The notes under the pieces are model-generated. The model did no database searches and was not told where the DNA came from. It saw nothing but the letters and a program-made list of their open reading frames with translations. This document shows, in pieces, positions 18,395 through 26,672 of a stretch of DNA of 64,000 nucleotides. The stretch covers positions 1 to 64,000 of the forward strand of contig CALAVE010000043.1 of assembly GCA_937892215.1 (NCBI GenBank), given 5' to 3'. The position numbers and the translations under genes were made by a program. Positions within the stretch are counted from its first letter, which is position 1, and each line of letters opens with the position of its first letter. The DNA comes from an uncultured Porphyromonadaceae bacterium. Lineage in GTDB: Bacteria; Bacteroidota; Bacteroidia; Bacteroidales; Muribaculaceae.

Positions 18395-19735
18395 ATGGAA
18401 TTGCTTAAAAGAAAGATTGATAGGTATCTTGATGACTGGAAGAAGGACTCTCACAGAAAGCCGCTGATTGTTAGAGGAGCACGACAGGTGGGAAAAACCA
18501 TGTCGATAAGAGCATTCGGACAGGCCAATTATGAGTCGGTTATAGAGATTAATTTCGTACTGCAAAAGAAATTTGCGGCCATATTTGATGATGGCTATGA
18601 CGTGGATACGATTATAAAGAATATTTCTCTGTTGGAGCCAACATGGGAATTGCTGCCTCACAGGACGCTAATATTTTTTGACGAGTTGCAAAAGTGTCCC
18701 GATTGTGCGACATCGCTAAAGTCGTTTTGCGAGGATGGACGATACGATGTTATATGTTCCGGCTCACTTATGGGGCTATATCAGAGTGAGATAGAATCAA
18801 ACGCTGTGGGCTTTAAGGTTGACTACGAAATGCATTCAATGGATTTTGAGGAGTTTTTGTGGGCAAAGGGCTATAGCGCTGAGCAAGTAGAAAATTTGTA
18901 TGGTCACATGATAAATCTGCAACCATTCTCACAACTGGAACTGGATACGATGACGGATGTGTTTCGTGAATACATGACTATAGGCGGAATGCCTGAGGTG
19001 GTAAAGCGCTATGTGGAAAACGGGCATTACGGGGGAACGCTGGATTTGCAGCGCCAACTGCTGAAGGACTATGAGGAGGATATAACAAAGTATGCGTTAC
19101 AGACCGATAAAGCGAAAGTGCTTGCCGTGTATGAGCATATTTCCACATTTCTTGCCAAGGAAAACAAGAAATATCAAATAACAAAAATAGCGAAAGGAGC
19201 CCGGAGTAGGGAATATGTAGGTGCGGTAGAGTGGCTTGCGCAAGCCGGTGTGATAAATGTGTGCTATTGTCTGAACAATGCGGAACTGCCCCTTAAAGGC
19301 AATTATAGAGTGGATAATTACAAGATATACTACCACGACACAGGGTTGCTCATAGCCTCGCTTGATGAGGAGGCACAAGAGGATTTGCGTGCGAATAAGA
19401 ACTTTGGGACTTATAAGGGAGCAATCTATGAGAATGTGATAGGTGAAATGCTGAGAAAATCGGGATATGAGCGGTTGTATTTCTATAAGCGTGAAAACCC
19501 TGCATTGGAGATGGACTTTTTTGTACGGGATGCGAACTCGCTTGTGCCAGTGGAAGTCAAGGCAAAAGATGGTGCTACAGCCTCACTTACAAACCTTATC
19601 AACTGGGATTCTTACTCCGACGTTAAATACGGCATAAAGTTCGGTTATAAGAATATCGGTTGGAACGGAAAGTTTTATACATTCCCCTATTTTCTAGCCA
19701 TTTTCCTGAAACGGTTCCTTAGGGAAAAGAATTAA
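18395..19735 (+). CDS. AAA ATPase with DUF4143-type C-terminal domain (first copy)
   Basis: Family members are P-loop ATPases of unknown cellular role that are frequent and variable in Bacteroidetes. The 446-residue protein has Walker A GARQVGKT at 28-35, Walker B LIFFDELQKC near 91-100, and CSGSLMG (sensor-like). A helical middle part follows, and the C-terminal DUF4143-like region contains KIYYHDTGLLIA and ALEMDFFV...VPVEVKAKDG, which resembles a PD-(D/E)xK nuclease core (D in EMDFF, ExK in VEVKA). The gene is more AT-rich than its neighbours. Upstream is the 32-33-nt repeat array; a perfect hairpin overlaps its stop codon. Confidence 0.88.
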   Translation: MELLKRKIDRYLDDWKKDSHRKPLIVRGARQVGKTMSIRAFGQANYESVIEINFVLQKKFAAIFDDGYDVDTIIKNISLLEPTWELLPHRTLIFFDELQKCPDCATSLKSFCEDGRYDVICSGSLMGLYQSEIESNAVGFKVDYEMHSMDFEEFLWAKGYSAEQVENLYGHMINLQPFSQLELDTMTDVFREYMTIGGMPEVVKRYVENGHYGGTLDLQRQLLKDYEEDITKYALQTDKAKVLAVYEHISTFLAKENKKYQITKIAKGARSREYVGAVEWLAQAGVINVCYCLNNAELPLKGNYRVDNYKIYYHDTGLLIASLDEEAQEDLRANKNFGTYKGAIYENVIGEMLRKSGYERLYFYKRENPALEMDFFVRDANSLVPVEVKAKDGATASLTNLINWDSYSDVKYGIKFGYKNIGWNGKFYTFPYFLAIFLKRFLREKN

Positions 19736-19768
19736 CCCGAATTGGTTATTAGGCCGATTCGGGTTAAT
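19731..19768. terminator. Bidirectional terminator overlapping the ATPase stop codon
   Basis: ATTAACCCGAAT at 19731-19742 and ATTCGGGTTAAT at 19757-19768 form a perfect 12-bp stem with a 14-base loop. It stands between the convergent ATPase and SusD genes. The ATPase stop codon is inside the left arm. Confidence 0.7.
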
Positions 19769-19774
19769 ATGGGG

Positions 19775-21412
19775 TTAGTAGCCCGGGTTCTGTTTCTGTC
19801 CGTCCTTGAGCCAGATGACTTCTCCGGGGATGGGGAAGACGATGGTGTAGTGCGTCTCCTGTTCGTGCGGGAGAGCCGGCCGGTCGGTGTAGGATGCGGT
19901 GAATCTGTCGAAGCGGATGAGGTCGTTTCGTCGCCACCCTTCCCAAGCCAGTTCGCGTAGTCGCTCATCGAGGATATTCTGCAGCGTAGCGGGAATTGCC
20001 GGAGCCCCGGCGCGGTCGCGCACTTGCGCCATGATGTCGTCGCCGTTACCGCCGTTTCGCACGGTGGCCTCACATTCCATGAGCAGGACGTCGGCATATC
20101 GGAAAAGCACTATGTCGTTATCGCTCTGGCAGCCGTCCTTGGTGCCGTTAGGGTCCACTTCGTATTTCTTCATTCTGGCGCCGGCAGTCTTCTCGTATTT
20201 TGTGTTAGAGACATCCAGTGCTACAGCCCAGGGTTCGTAAATAAGTTCAGTGCCATCGTCGAGAAGGACCGGATTACCGCTCAGGTCATAAACCTGCCCG
20301 AAGTAGTAAGAGGCGAAGAATCGCGGGTCGGTATCGGAGAAGTCGTCGAGGCTTTCTTTCAGGCCAAAAGCGCGGAGAGCCTCCACGGTGGCGCTTGCCC
20401 CGTTCTCGCCGTTGAGTCCCAGCGCGGATGCGTGGTTGTAGTGGCGTGAGCGGAAGAGATAGATAAACTGATTGTCGAAGAGGTTCTTGTCCATGGGAAT
20501 AGTGAAGATATTCTCCTTGGAATACTCGTTGTGTATGAGGAAATTAGCCGCAAATTCGTTTTCCAGCGTGTACCCTCGGTCCTTTATTCTGTTGCAGAAG
20601 GTGATGGTTGCTTCCCATGCGTTCATATCCTTTCCATCCACGTTCCACCGGATTTCTTTTCCGTTGGGGCGAGAGGCGTCGGTCCAGTCGTCGTCGAAGT
20701 AGATTTCAGAATTCAGAGCGACTTTAGCGAGGAGGAAGTTGGCCACGCTCTGAGTCATTCTGCCATAATATTCTCCGGGCAAGTTAGACATATCATTGGC
20801 CAGCAGAGGCACGGCGTCCTGCAGTTCGCTGACGATAAAGCGCGTGACTTCAGAGCGGCTGCACAGCCCCAGTTCCTCGAGTTTAGGCTCGGAAGAACTG
20901 AAGATGGGGGCGCGACCGTAGAGGTCCATAGCGTAGAAATAGAACATGGCACGAAGGGCGCGCACTTCGGCGTCGAAGGCACTTACGTCTTCGCCGGGAT
21001 GAAGAGAGGCGTAAAGGCTGATGTGCTCCAGTCCGTCGTTGCAGCCAATGATGGCCTTGAACAGATAGTTCCATGTGTCGCCGATGGGGTCGAGTCCATT
21101 CCAGTCGTGTAGGAACAAGTGCTGCCAGAGTCCGCCGTCGTACCAGTCGGCACCGCGAGTGGGCATGATAGCCTCATCTGTGGTGAACGTGTTCAGGTCG
21201 TAAATGCCACGTCCGGTGCCCTGCAGCCCGCAACTGTTAGTCTTTCCGCCCACGTCGTGGTATCGTGCGGCCACGGCATTGAGGTAGAGGTCGGTGATGT
21301 TATTGTAGGAGTCGGCCACGCTTTGACGGTCGGTGGGATTTTCCTCGAGAAACTTCTCGCACGATGAGAGGGCGAGTATAATTGCCAGTAAGTATGCTAT
21401 CTGTTTCATCAT
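19775..21412 (-). CDS. SusD/RagB-family nutrient-binding outer-membrane lipoprotein
   Basis: Binds glycans or other nutrients at the cell surface and forms the lid over its SusC partner. The 545-residue protein begins with a lipoprotein signal ending ALSSC (mature Cys near 17), followed by EKFLEENPTDR, the usual SusD start. Helical TPR-like segments follow, with family hallmarks such as RALRAMFYFYAMDLYGRAP and, near the C-terminus, LLMECEATVRNGG and ELAWEGWRRNDLIRF. It ends in FPIPGEVIWLKDGQKQNPGY, typical of SusD C-termini. It follows susC by 20 bases. No glycoside hydrolase or regulator gene accompanies the pair, so the substrate cannot be inferred. Confidence 0.93.
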   Translation of the reverse strand: MMKQIAYLLAIILALSSCEKFLEENPTDRQSVADSYNNITDLYLNAVAARYHDVGGKTNSCGLQGTGRGIYDLNTFTTDEAIMPTRGADWYDGGLWQHLFLHDWNGLDPIGDTWNYLFKAIIGCNDGLEHISLYASLHPGEDVSAFDAEVRALRAMFYFYAMDLYGRAPIFSSSEPKLEELGLCSRSEVTRFIVSELQDAVPLLANDMSNLPGEYYGRMTQSVANFLLAKVALNSEIYFDDDWTDASRPNGKEIRWNVDGKDMNAWEATITFCNRIKDRGYTLENEFAANFLIHNEYSKENIFTIPMDKNLFDNQFIYLFRSRHYNHASALGLNGENGASATVEALRAFGLKESLDDFSDTDPRFFASYYFGQVYDLSGNPVLLDDGTELIYEPWAVALDVSNTKYEKTAGARMKKYEVDPNGTKDGCQSDNDIVLFRYADVLLMECEATVRNGGNGDDIMAQVRDRAGAPAIPATLQNILDERLRELAWEGWRRNDLIRFDRFTASYTDRPALPHEQETHYTIVFPIPGEVIWLKDGQKQNPGY

Positions 21413-21432
21413 TATCAGAGTTTTATGCCGTT

Positions 21433-24141
21433 TTAGAAATGAATGCTAATGCCCAGCGAGTAGGTGCGAGCGACGGGGTAGGTGTTCTTGTCGTCGATGC
21501 CGAGAGTGGAGTTGACGTTGGTGCTGTTAATCATAGGAGTGAGTCCGCTGTAGCCGGTGATAGTGGCAAGATTCTTGACCGTGGCGGAGATGCGCAGCGA
21601 CTTCACGTATTTCCTCACTTTCTCGCTCAGAGGCACGTTCCACCCCAGAGTGACGTAGTCGAAGTTGACGTAGTCGCCCCGTTCCAGCCAGTAGTCGGTG
21701 GCGGTCTGGTCCTTGATGTTTTGTGCGGGAGCCTTAGCCAGGACGTTGTAGCCCGGGAGGCTGTTCAGGTTCATATAGGTGAGAGCGGTTCCGTTATAGA
21801 TTTTATGCCCGAAAGCGCCGTTGATTTGCACGGAGAGGTCCCATTGCCTGAATCGGAAACTGATGTTGGAGCCGAGCAGAACCTTAGGGATAGCCTGTCC
21901 GCAAATTCGACGGTCACCGCCGTTTGACAGGTCGATGTCGCCGTCATCGTCGATGTCGGCGATCTCATAGGTGTAGCCCCCGCTGCCGTCGCTTTTCAAG
22001 CCGGTGCAGTGAGGTAGGTAGAACACGCCGAGGGGCTGTCCCACAATCTGATAGACGATATGGTTGAAACCGCCGTGGAATCCCGCGCCGTTGAGGCTTG
22101 CGATGTCCTTATAGGTTGGGGCCATGATGTAATAGTCGTTGTAGAAACCGTCGAGCGAGAGCAGTTTGTTCTGCTGGAAAGTGATGTTGGCGTTGATGTT
22201 GAGTTCCATATCCTTGTTCACCACCGGTGTGACGCCCAGCGCGACTTCCACTCCATTGTTTCGCATGGAGCCCAGGTTGGCCAGCAGAGTGTTGTAGGGG
22301 AATGGCGGTACAGGCACGTTGTAGGTGTAGAGCATGTCGGTAGTCTTGGAAGTGTAGAAGTCCACCGACGCAATGATGCGGTCTTTGAGCAGAGCGAGGT
22401 CGATGCCGGCGTTGAACGTTCGTTTCACTTCCCATTTCAGGTTAGGGTTAGTGTTTCGCGGCGAGCCCAATGTTACGACGGCCTCGTCGCCCACGGGAGC
22501 GATTCCGTTAGGGGCGAGCAGGTTCATTGACATATAAGAGTCGATGCCGCCGGAGTTGCCTGCCAGTCCGTATCCGGCACGAAGTTTGAGGTTGCTGACA
22601 ATTAGCGCATTGCGCATAAAAGCCTCGTTGCTGATAATCCAGGCTCCACTTATGGAGGGGAAGAAGCCCCACTTGTGGTTCTTGCCGAACTTGGATGAGC
22701 CGTCGGCACGTGCCGTGGCGGTGAGGGAGTATCGGTTGTCGTAGTCGTAGGTGACACGTCCCATGAAAGCGGCCAGAGTGGGCGTTTCGCGGTAACTGCC
22801 GGTACCTTCCCAGAGAGTGAGTGCTCCGGCCTGGATGTTGTCGTATCCCAGGCGGTTGACGGTGAAATTAGTGGTAGTGGTGTAGAAACCGGTGTAAGTG
22901 TCGCGCTGAGCCTCGGCCAGAGCCAGTGCGCCAATGTGGTGTTTGCCGAAGTTCCGGTCGAAGTTGAGCACCAAGTTGCCCAGCAGCGATTCGCTTTTCT
23001 TGCTTCCCCGCTGTCCCTGTCCGTGTGCCCAGATGGAAGTGGGCAGGAACTGGTTGCCTTCCACCTCGTTGTGGCTATAGGCCCCGAACATGCTAAGTTT
23101 CCAGTTTGGTGAGATGTCGAAGGTGAGTTTAGCGTGAGTGCTGATGTGTGTGGTTTTAGTGGCGGTTCGGCTGTCCATGAGCGCCATGGGGTTGTTAATC
23201 TGGTTTGCGTAAGCGAAGCCGTCCCAGCCACCTTGGGCATTTCTTTCGGCCGGGAAAGTGGGGTTGAAGGTTGCGGCGGAGTAGAAAGTTTTCTGCACGT
23301 CATAGACCGCAGTGCGCTCTTTCTGAATGTTGCCGAACATACCGATGTCGATGCGCAGGAGGCGGCTGAACATATACTGGTGCATGTTCATGTTGCTGGT
23401 GAAATTGCGCAAATTATCGTGTAGAATCACGCCGTTGTGGTCCATGAAACCGAGCGAGACACGGTAGCCGTTGTCCTTGCCGCCGCCCATGAAGGCCACG
23501 TGGTGGTCGTGCTGGAAGCCGTTCTGCTCAATCTTGCGCTGCCAGTTGGTGCTGAAACCCTTGTCGATGAGCATGAGGCCATTATCGGATAGATATTTGC
23601 GGTAGCCGTCGGCGCTAAGCATATTCAGATTCTTATAGACCGAAGAGATGCCGAAACTGCCGTTGTAACTAACCGAAGTGCGTCCGCTGCTGCCAGTCTT
23701 GGTGGTGACCTCGATTACACCGCTTGCTCCCCGCGAGCCGTACTGCGCGGTCTCACTGGCATCCTTGAGGATGGTGAAATTGGCGATATCGGCCGGATAG
23801 ACCGATGAGAGCGTGTTGAGGTCGCCCATAACGCCGTCCACGATGATGAGCGGGTCGTTGCCGCCGGTGAGAGAAGTGGTGCCGCGCACGCGCACCGCGT
23901 TCATGGCCGCCACGCCGTTGTTGCCCTTTTCGATGGTGAGTCCGGCGACACGTCCGTCGATGGCTTCGAGCGGGTTAGTTACTTGCTTCTTGTTCATCTG
24001 GTTTTCGCCGATGGTTTCCACGGCGCCAGATATGGTTAGCGCTCCGGCCTGCGCATATCCCACAGCCACAGTGCTATCCTGCGACTGAGCCATGGAAACG
24101 GCGGCAGTAATGGCCAAAACGAGCAGAGAAAGATGTCTCAT
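21433..24141 (-). CDS. SusC/RagA-family TonB-linked outer-membrane transporter (short form)
   Basis: Forms the TonB-dependent barrel that imports the ligand captured by SusD. The 902-residue protein has a signal peptide ending near SMAQSQ, a TonB-box-like VAVGYAQ, and the plug with NPLEAIDGRVAGLTI and LIIVDGV and ILKDASETAQYGSRGASGVI. The barrel ends in SLGISIHF with the C-terminal Phe of outer-membrane barrels. The N-terminal carboxypeptidase-regulatory-like domain found in most SusC proteins is missing: the TonB-box region follows the signal peptide almost directly, which explains the short length. A -7 box lies at 24200-24207. Confidence 0.93.
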   Translation of the reverse strand: MRHLSLLVLAITAAVSMAQSQDSTVAVGYAQAGALTISGAVETIGENQMNKKQVTNPLEAIDGRVAGLTIEKGNNGVAAMNAVRVRGTTSLTGGNDPLIIVDGVMGDLNTLSSVYPADIANFTILKDASETAQYGSRGASGVIEVTTKTGSSGRTSVSYNGSFGISSVYKNLNMLSADGYRKYLSDNGLMLIDKGFSTNWQRKIEQNGFQHDHHVAFMGGGKDNGYRVSLGFMDHNGVILHDNLRNFTSNMNMHQYMFSRLLRIDIGMFGNIQKERTAVYDVQKTFYSAATFNPTFPAERNAQGGWDGFAYANQINNPMALMDSRTATKTTHISTHAKLTFDISPNWKLSMFGAYSHNEVEGNQFLPTSIWAHGQGQRGSKKSESLLGNLVLNFDRNFGKHHIGALALAEAQRDTYTGFYTTTTNFTVNRLGYDNIQAGALTLWEGTGSYRETPTLAAFMGRVTYDYDNRYSLTATARADGSSKFGKNHKWGFFPSISGAWIISNEAFMRNALIVSNLKLRAGYGLAGNSGGIDSYMSMNLLAPNGIAPVGDEAVVTLGSPRNTNPNLKWEVKRTFNAGIDLALLKDRIIASVDFYTSKTTDMLYTYNVPVPPFPYNTLLANLGSMRNNGVEVALGVTPVVNKDMELNINANITFQQNKLLSLDGFYNDYYIMAPTYKDIASLNGAGFHGGFNHIVYQIVGQPLGVFYLPHCTGLKSDGSGGYTYEIADIDDDGDIDLSNGGDRRICGQAIPKVLLGSNISFRFRQWDLSVQINGAFGHKIYNGTALTYMNLNSLPGYNVLAKAPAQNIKDQTATDYWLERGDYVNFDYVTLGWNVPLSEKVRKYVKSLRISATVKNLATITGYSGLTPMINSTNVNSTLGIDDKNTYPVARTYSLGISIHF

Positions 24142-24175
24142 AATTAGCTTTGTAGGTTTTTAAGGTAGGTTATGA

Positions 24176-24207
24176 GGCCACTATTTGTGGCCGTTAATGC
24201 AAAGATA
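24176..24207 (-). promoter_or_regulatory. -7 box and 5' leader hairpin of susC
   Basis: On the minus strand TATCTTTG at 24200-24207 matches TAnnTTTG. Just downstream, the transcript would fold GGCCAC-TATTT-GTGGCC (24176-24192), a perfect six-base-pair hairpin in a leader of about 55 bases. No clear -33 box is visible. The rest of 24208-24372 holds no gene that I can see. Confidence 0.5.
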
Positions 24208-24372
24208 GCATTAATTTTCCATATAACCGCGCAGTATGTGAAAAGAAATAGACGTGTTGCGCGACACTTTCATTTCAATTAGTTGTGTATATTCCAAATA
24301 CGCCGTAATCATACTCGCGAACTATAAAAATGCGCCAGATGGTGCTGTAGCTACAAAAAATAATCTCAAAAA

Positions 24373-24404
24373 TTTGGCTATCTGAGAATAGAGTCGTACC
24401 TTCG
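24373..24404 (+). promoter_or_regulatory. Promoter of the second AAA ATPase gene
   Basis: TTTG at 24373-24376, 20 bases, then TACCTTCG at 24397-24404, one mismatch from TAnnTTTG. The expected start point is near 24410, at the edge of the inverted repeat. Confidence 0.55.
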
Positions 24405-24410
24405 CATTAC

Positions 24411-24435
24411 GAAAAAATGTGGCAATCACATTTTC
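24411..24435 (+). promoter_or_regulatory. Inverted repeat at the presumed transcription start, candidate operator
   Basis: GAAAAAATGTG, five bases, then CACATTTTC: nearly perfect arms of nine to ten base pairs placed at about +1 to +25. The half-site GAAAATGTG is the core of the repeats found at the start of the other AAA ATPase gene (18372-18389). Confidence 0.6.
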
Positions 24436-24457
24436 AAGTAAAAAATATTCTCAATTT

Positions 24458-25714
24458 ATGGAATTTCAGAGAGATAAATATCTTCAAAGACTGATAGGAG
24501 GCATGAGTAACTCCCTGGTCAAGATAGTGACCGGAATTCGTCGTTGCGGCAAATCATATTTGTTGTTTGAATTATTCAAACGGCATCTGCTCAATTCGGG
24601 AGTTCCCGAATCGAACATTATTTTGTTAGCCATAGATGACTGGGACAGCCACGAGTTCCGTGACCCCAATCGCTTGATGCAATACATCGGCCAAAGGCTT
24701 AAAGAGACCGAAGGACGTTGTTATGTTCTCATCGATGAGGTTCAACTGCTCGACCGCTTCGTAGAAGTGTTGCTTAGTCTGATGCACAATGGCCGATGTG
24801 AAGTGTATGTGACCGGTTCCAATTCTCGTTTCCTTTCGAGCGATGTTGTAAGCGAGTTTCGCGGTCGAGGCGATGAGATTAGATTGAGTCCACTTTCATT
24901 TTTGGAGTATTACACTGCTTTTGGTGGCGACAAAACCGAGCGAATGCGGCAATATTCCGTATATGGTGGACTGCCACAAGTTGCGCTTATCGATGACATT
25001 TCGAAGAAAAGGTCATTCCTCAAGAACCTTTTCCATTCCATCTATTTGCGCGACTTGATTGAGCGCAACAAAGTTCAGAACGATAAAGGATTAGAAGATT
25101 TGGTAAGAGTATTGGCTTCCGCAATAGGATCTCCCACGAATCCGTCAAGGATTTCTAATACTTTCAAAAGTGTGCGCCGCCGGTCGATTACCGATAAAAC
25201 CATATCAGTTTATATATCCCATCTAATCGATGCCTATATCATTCAAGAGGCAATGCGCTATGACGTAAAAGGTCGCAAGTATATCGGTTCCAACTCAAAG
25301 TATTACTTCAGCGACATGGGCATACGCAATGCCATTATCAATTTCCGTCAACAGGAGCCGACCCACATTATGGAAAATGTAATCTATAATGAGTTGGTTG
25401 GGCGAGGCTATTCGGTAGATGTGGGGAATGTTGAGACTTGGTACACCAATGTTCAAGGCAAGAGTGCCCGTGCCTATCTTGAGATAGATTTCGTGGTGAA
25501 CAATGACGATGAGCGCGTCTATGTGCAGTCGGCTTACAGCATGCCCACCAGAGAAAAAGTCGCTCAAGAACAAAAATCGCTACTCAGTATCAAAGACGGT
25601 TTCCGCAAGGTCATCGTCACAGCAGATAACGTGGCACCGTGGACTACAGATGAGGGCATCAGGATTATCAATTACTGGGATTTCCTGCTTGACGAAAAAT
25701 TGTTGTTCAACTGA
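24458..25714 (+). CDS. AAA ATPase with DUF4143-type C-terminal domain (second copy)
   Basis: A second, divergent P-loop ATPase of the same broad family as the one at 18.4 kb. The 418-residue protein has Walker A GIRRCGKS at 26-33, Walker B CYVLIDEVQLL, and a sensor-like VYVTGSNSRFL. The DUF4143-like C-terminal part includes YYFSDMGIRNAI and YLEIDFVVNNDDERVYVQ, where Gln replaces the Lys of an ExK motif, so any nuclease core would be impaired. The ATG at 24458 is chosen; an upstream GTG frame runs through the operator. It is AT-rich compared with the SusCD genes. A 33-nt periodic array follows the gene. Confidence 0.87.
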   Translation: MEFQRDKYLQRLIGGMSNSLVKIVTGIRRCGKSYLLFELFKRHLLNSGVPESNIILLAIDDWDSHEFRDPNRLMQYIGQRLKETEGRCYVLIDEVQLLDRFVEVLLSLMHNGRCEVYVTGSNSRFLSSDVVSEFRGRGDEIRLSPLSFLEYYTAFGGDKTERMRQYSVYGGLPQVALIDDISKKRSFLKNLFHSIYLRDLIERNKVQNDKGLEDLVRVLASAIGSPTNPSRISNTFKSVRRRSITDKTISVYISHLIDAYIIQEAMRYDVKGRKYIGSNSKYYFSDMGIRNAIINFRQQEPTHIMENVIYNELVGRGYSVDVGNVETWYTNVQGKSARAYLEIDFVVNNDDERVYVQSAYSMPTREKVAQEQKSLLSIKDGFRKVIVTADNVAPWTTDEGIRIINYWDFLLDEKLLFN

Positions 25715-25760
25715 AAAATAACGCAATAAAAAAGTGCCTTGCGCCATTTGCGCAAAGAAT

Positions 25761-25850
25761 TTGTTTCAAAATCGAGGCAAGAGGTTCTTGTTTTTGTCGC
25801 AAAATCGGGGCATAAGGTATATCTTTTTGTATTAAAATTTGGGTATTGTA
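25761..25850 (+). repeat. Three degenerate 33-nt repeats after the second AAA ATPase gene
   Basis: The motif CAAAATCGrGGCAtAAGGT recurs with its AAAAT core at 25768, 25801 and 25834, exactly 33 bases apart. One frame is open through all three and reads as 11-residue units (FVSKSRQEVLV, FVAKSGHKVYL, FVLKFGYCTTS). The array has the same period as the one before the first ATPase gene but lies on the 3' side. Confidence 0.65.
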
Positions 25851-25874
25851 CAACTTCCTTGGGGGGAATGTGTG

Positions 25875-26672
25875 TCAGAGAGGGAGGTGGAAGAGAGTGG
25901 CGGCGTTGGTGGCGGTAACGCGGCTGACCACCTCGGAGGGGATGTCGAGAGCGGATGCTATGTAACTGACTACATGGGCCACAAAGGCCGGCTCGTTGCG
26001 TTTACCGCGATGCGGTACCGGAGCGAGGTAGGGTGCGTCGGTCTCGACGAGCATACGGTCAAGTCCGATAACCGGCAGGAGTTCGCGTACGTGGCTGTTC
26101 TTGAAGGTGACGATGCCGTTAACCCCGAAGAAAAAGTCGCCGAACTGCCGAAGGCGCTCAATGTGGGCCTCGGTGCCGGTGAAACTGTGGAACACACCTT
26201 GCGGCACGGGGCAGTTCAGTTCTGAGAAAACCTGAATGATTTCGTCGATTCCGTCGCGGCAATGAATGATGAAAGGGAGGTGGAACTCGGAGCACCAGCG
26301 AAGTTGCTCGGAGAGCGCGTCCATTTGCTCGGCACGCCAAGTCTTGTCCCAGTAGAGGTCGATGCCAATCTCGCCAACTGCCACGAAAGCCCCCTTTTCA
26401 GCGCTCAGAATCCGTTTCATTTCGGCCAGTTGAGAGGCATAATCACGGTTGATTTCCTCAGGGTGAAGTCCGATGGTCATGGAGACAAAGTCGGGATAGA
26501 GACGGTGAGTGTGTCGCAGCCGAGCAAGCGATTCCAGGTTCTCGTTGGGCATAACCACGTGAGTTACACCAGCTTGCCGAGCGCGGCTCACAACATCGTG
26601 AATGTCGGCATCGAATTCTGTGCCGTAGATGTGGCTGTGGCTGTCGATCATAAGCGAAAGTGAGTCAGGCAT
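25875..26672 (-). CDS. tatD: TatD family metal-dependent hydrolase (DNase)
   Basis: TatD proteins are amidohydrolase-fold 3'-5' exonucleases and repair or clean-up enzymes. The 265-residue protein has the metal-binding start DSHSHIYG, GEIGIDLYW, HCRDGIDE, FHSFTG, and the closing VETDAPYLAP. It overlaps the upstream polyprenyl synthetase gene by eight bases if the first ATG is used; a second ATG seven codons in (before IDSHSH) is also possible. The two genes are clearly one transcript. Confidence 0.92.
   Translation of the reverse strand: MPDSLSLMIDSHSHIYGTEFDADIHDVVSRARQAGVTHVVMPNENLESLARLRHTHRLYPDFVSMTIGLHPEEINRDYASQLAEMKRILSAEKGAFVAVGEIGIDLYWDKTWRAEQMDALSEQLRWCSEFHLPFIIHCRDGIDEIIQVFSELNCPVPQGVFHSFTGTEAHIERLRQFGDFFFGVNGIVTFKNSHVRELLPVIGLDRMLVETDAPYLAPVPHRGKRNEPAFVAHVVSYIASALDIPSEVVSRVTATNAATLFHLPL

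Noticed and set aside
24419..24457. Upstream GTG start for the second AAA ATPase
   Set aside because: It lies in the inverted repeat at the presumed transcription start and would leave no leader; the ATG at 24458 fits the family start.
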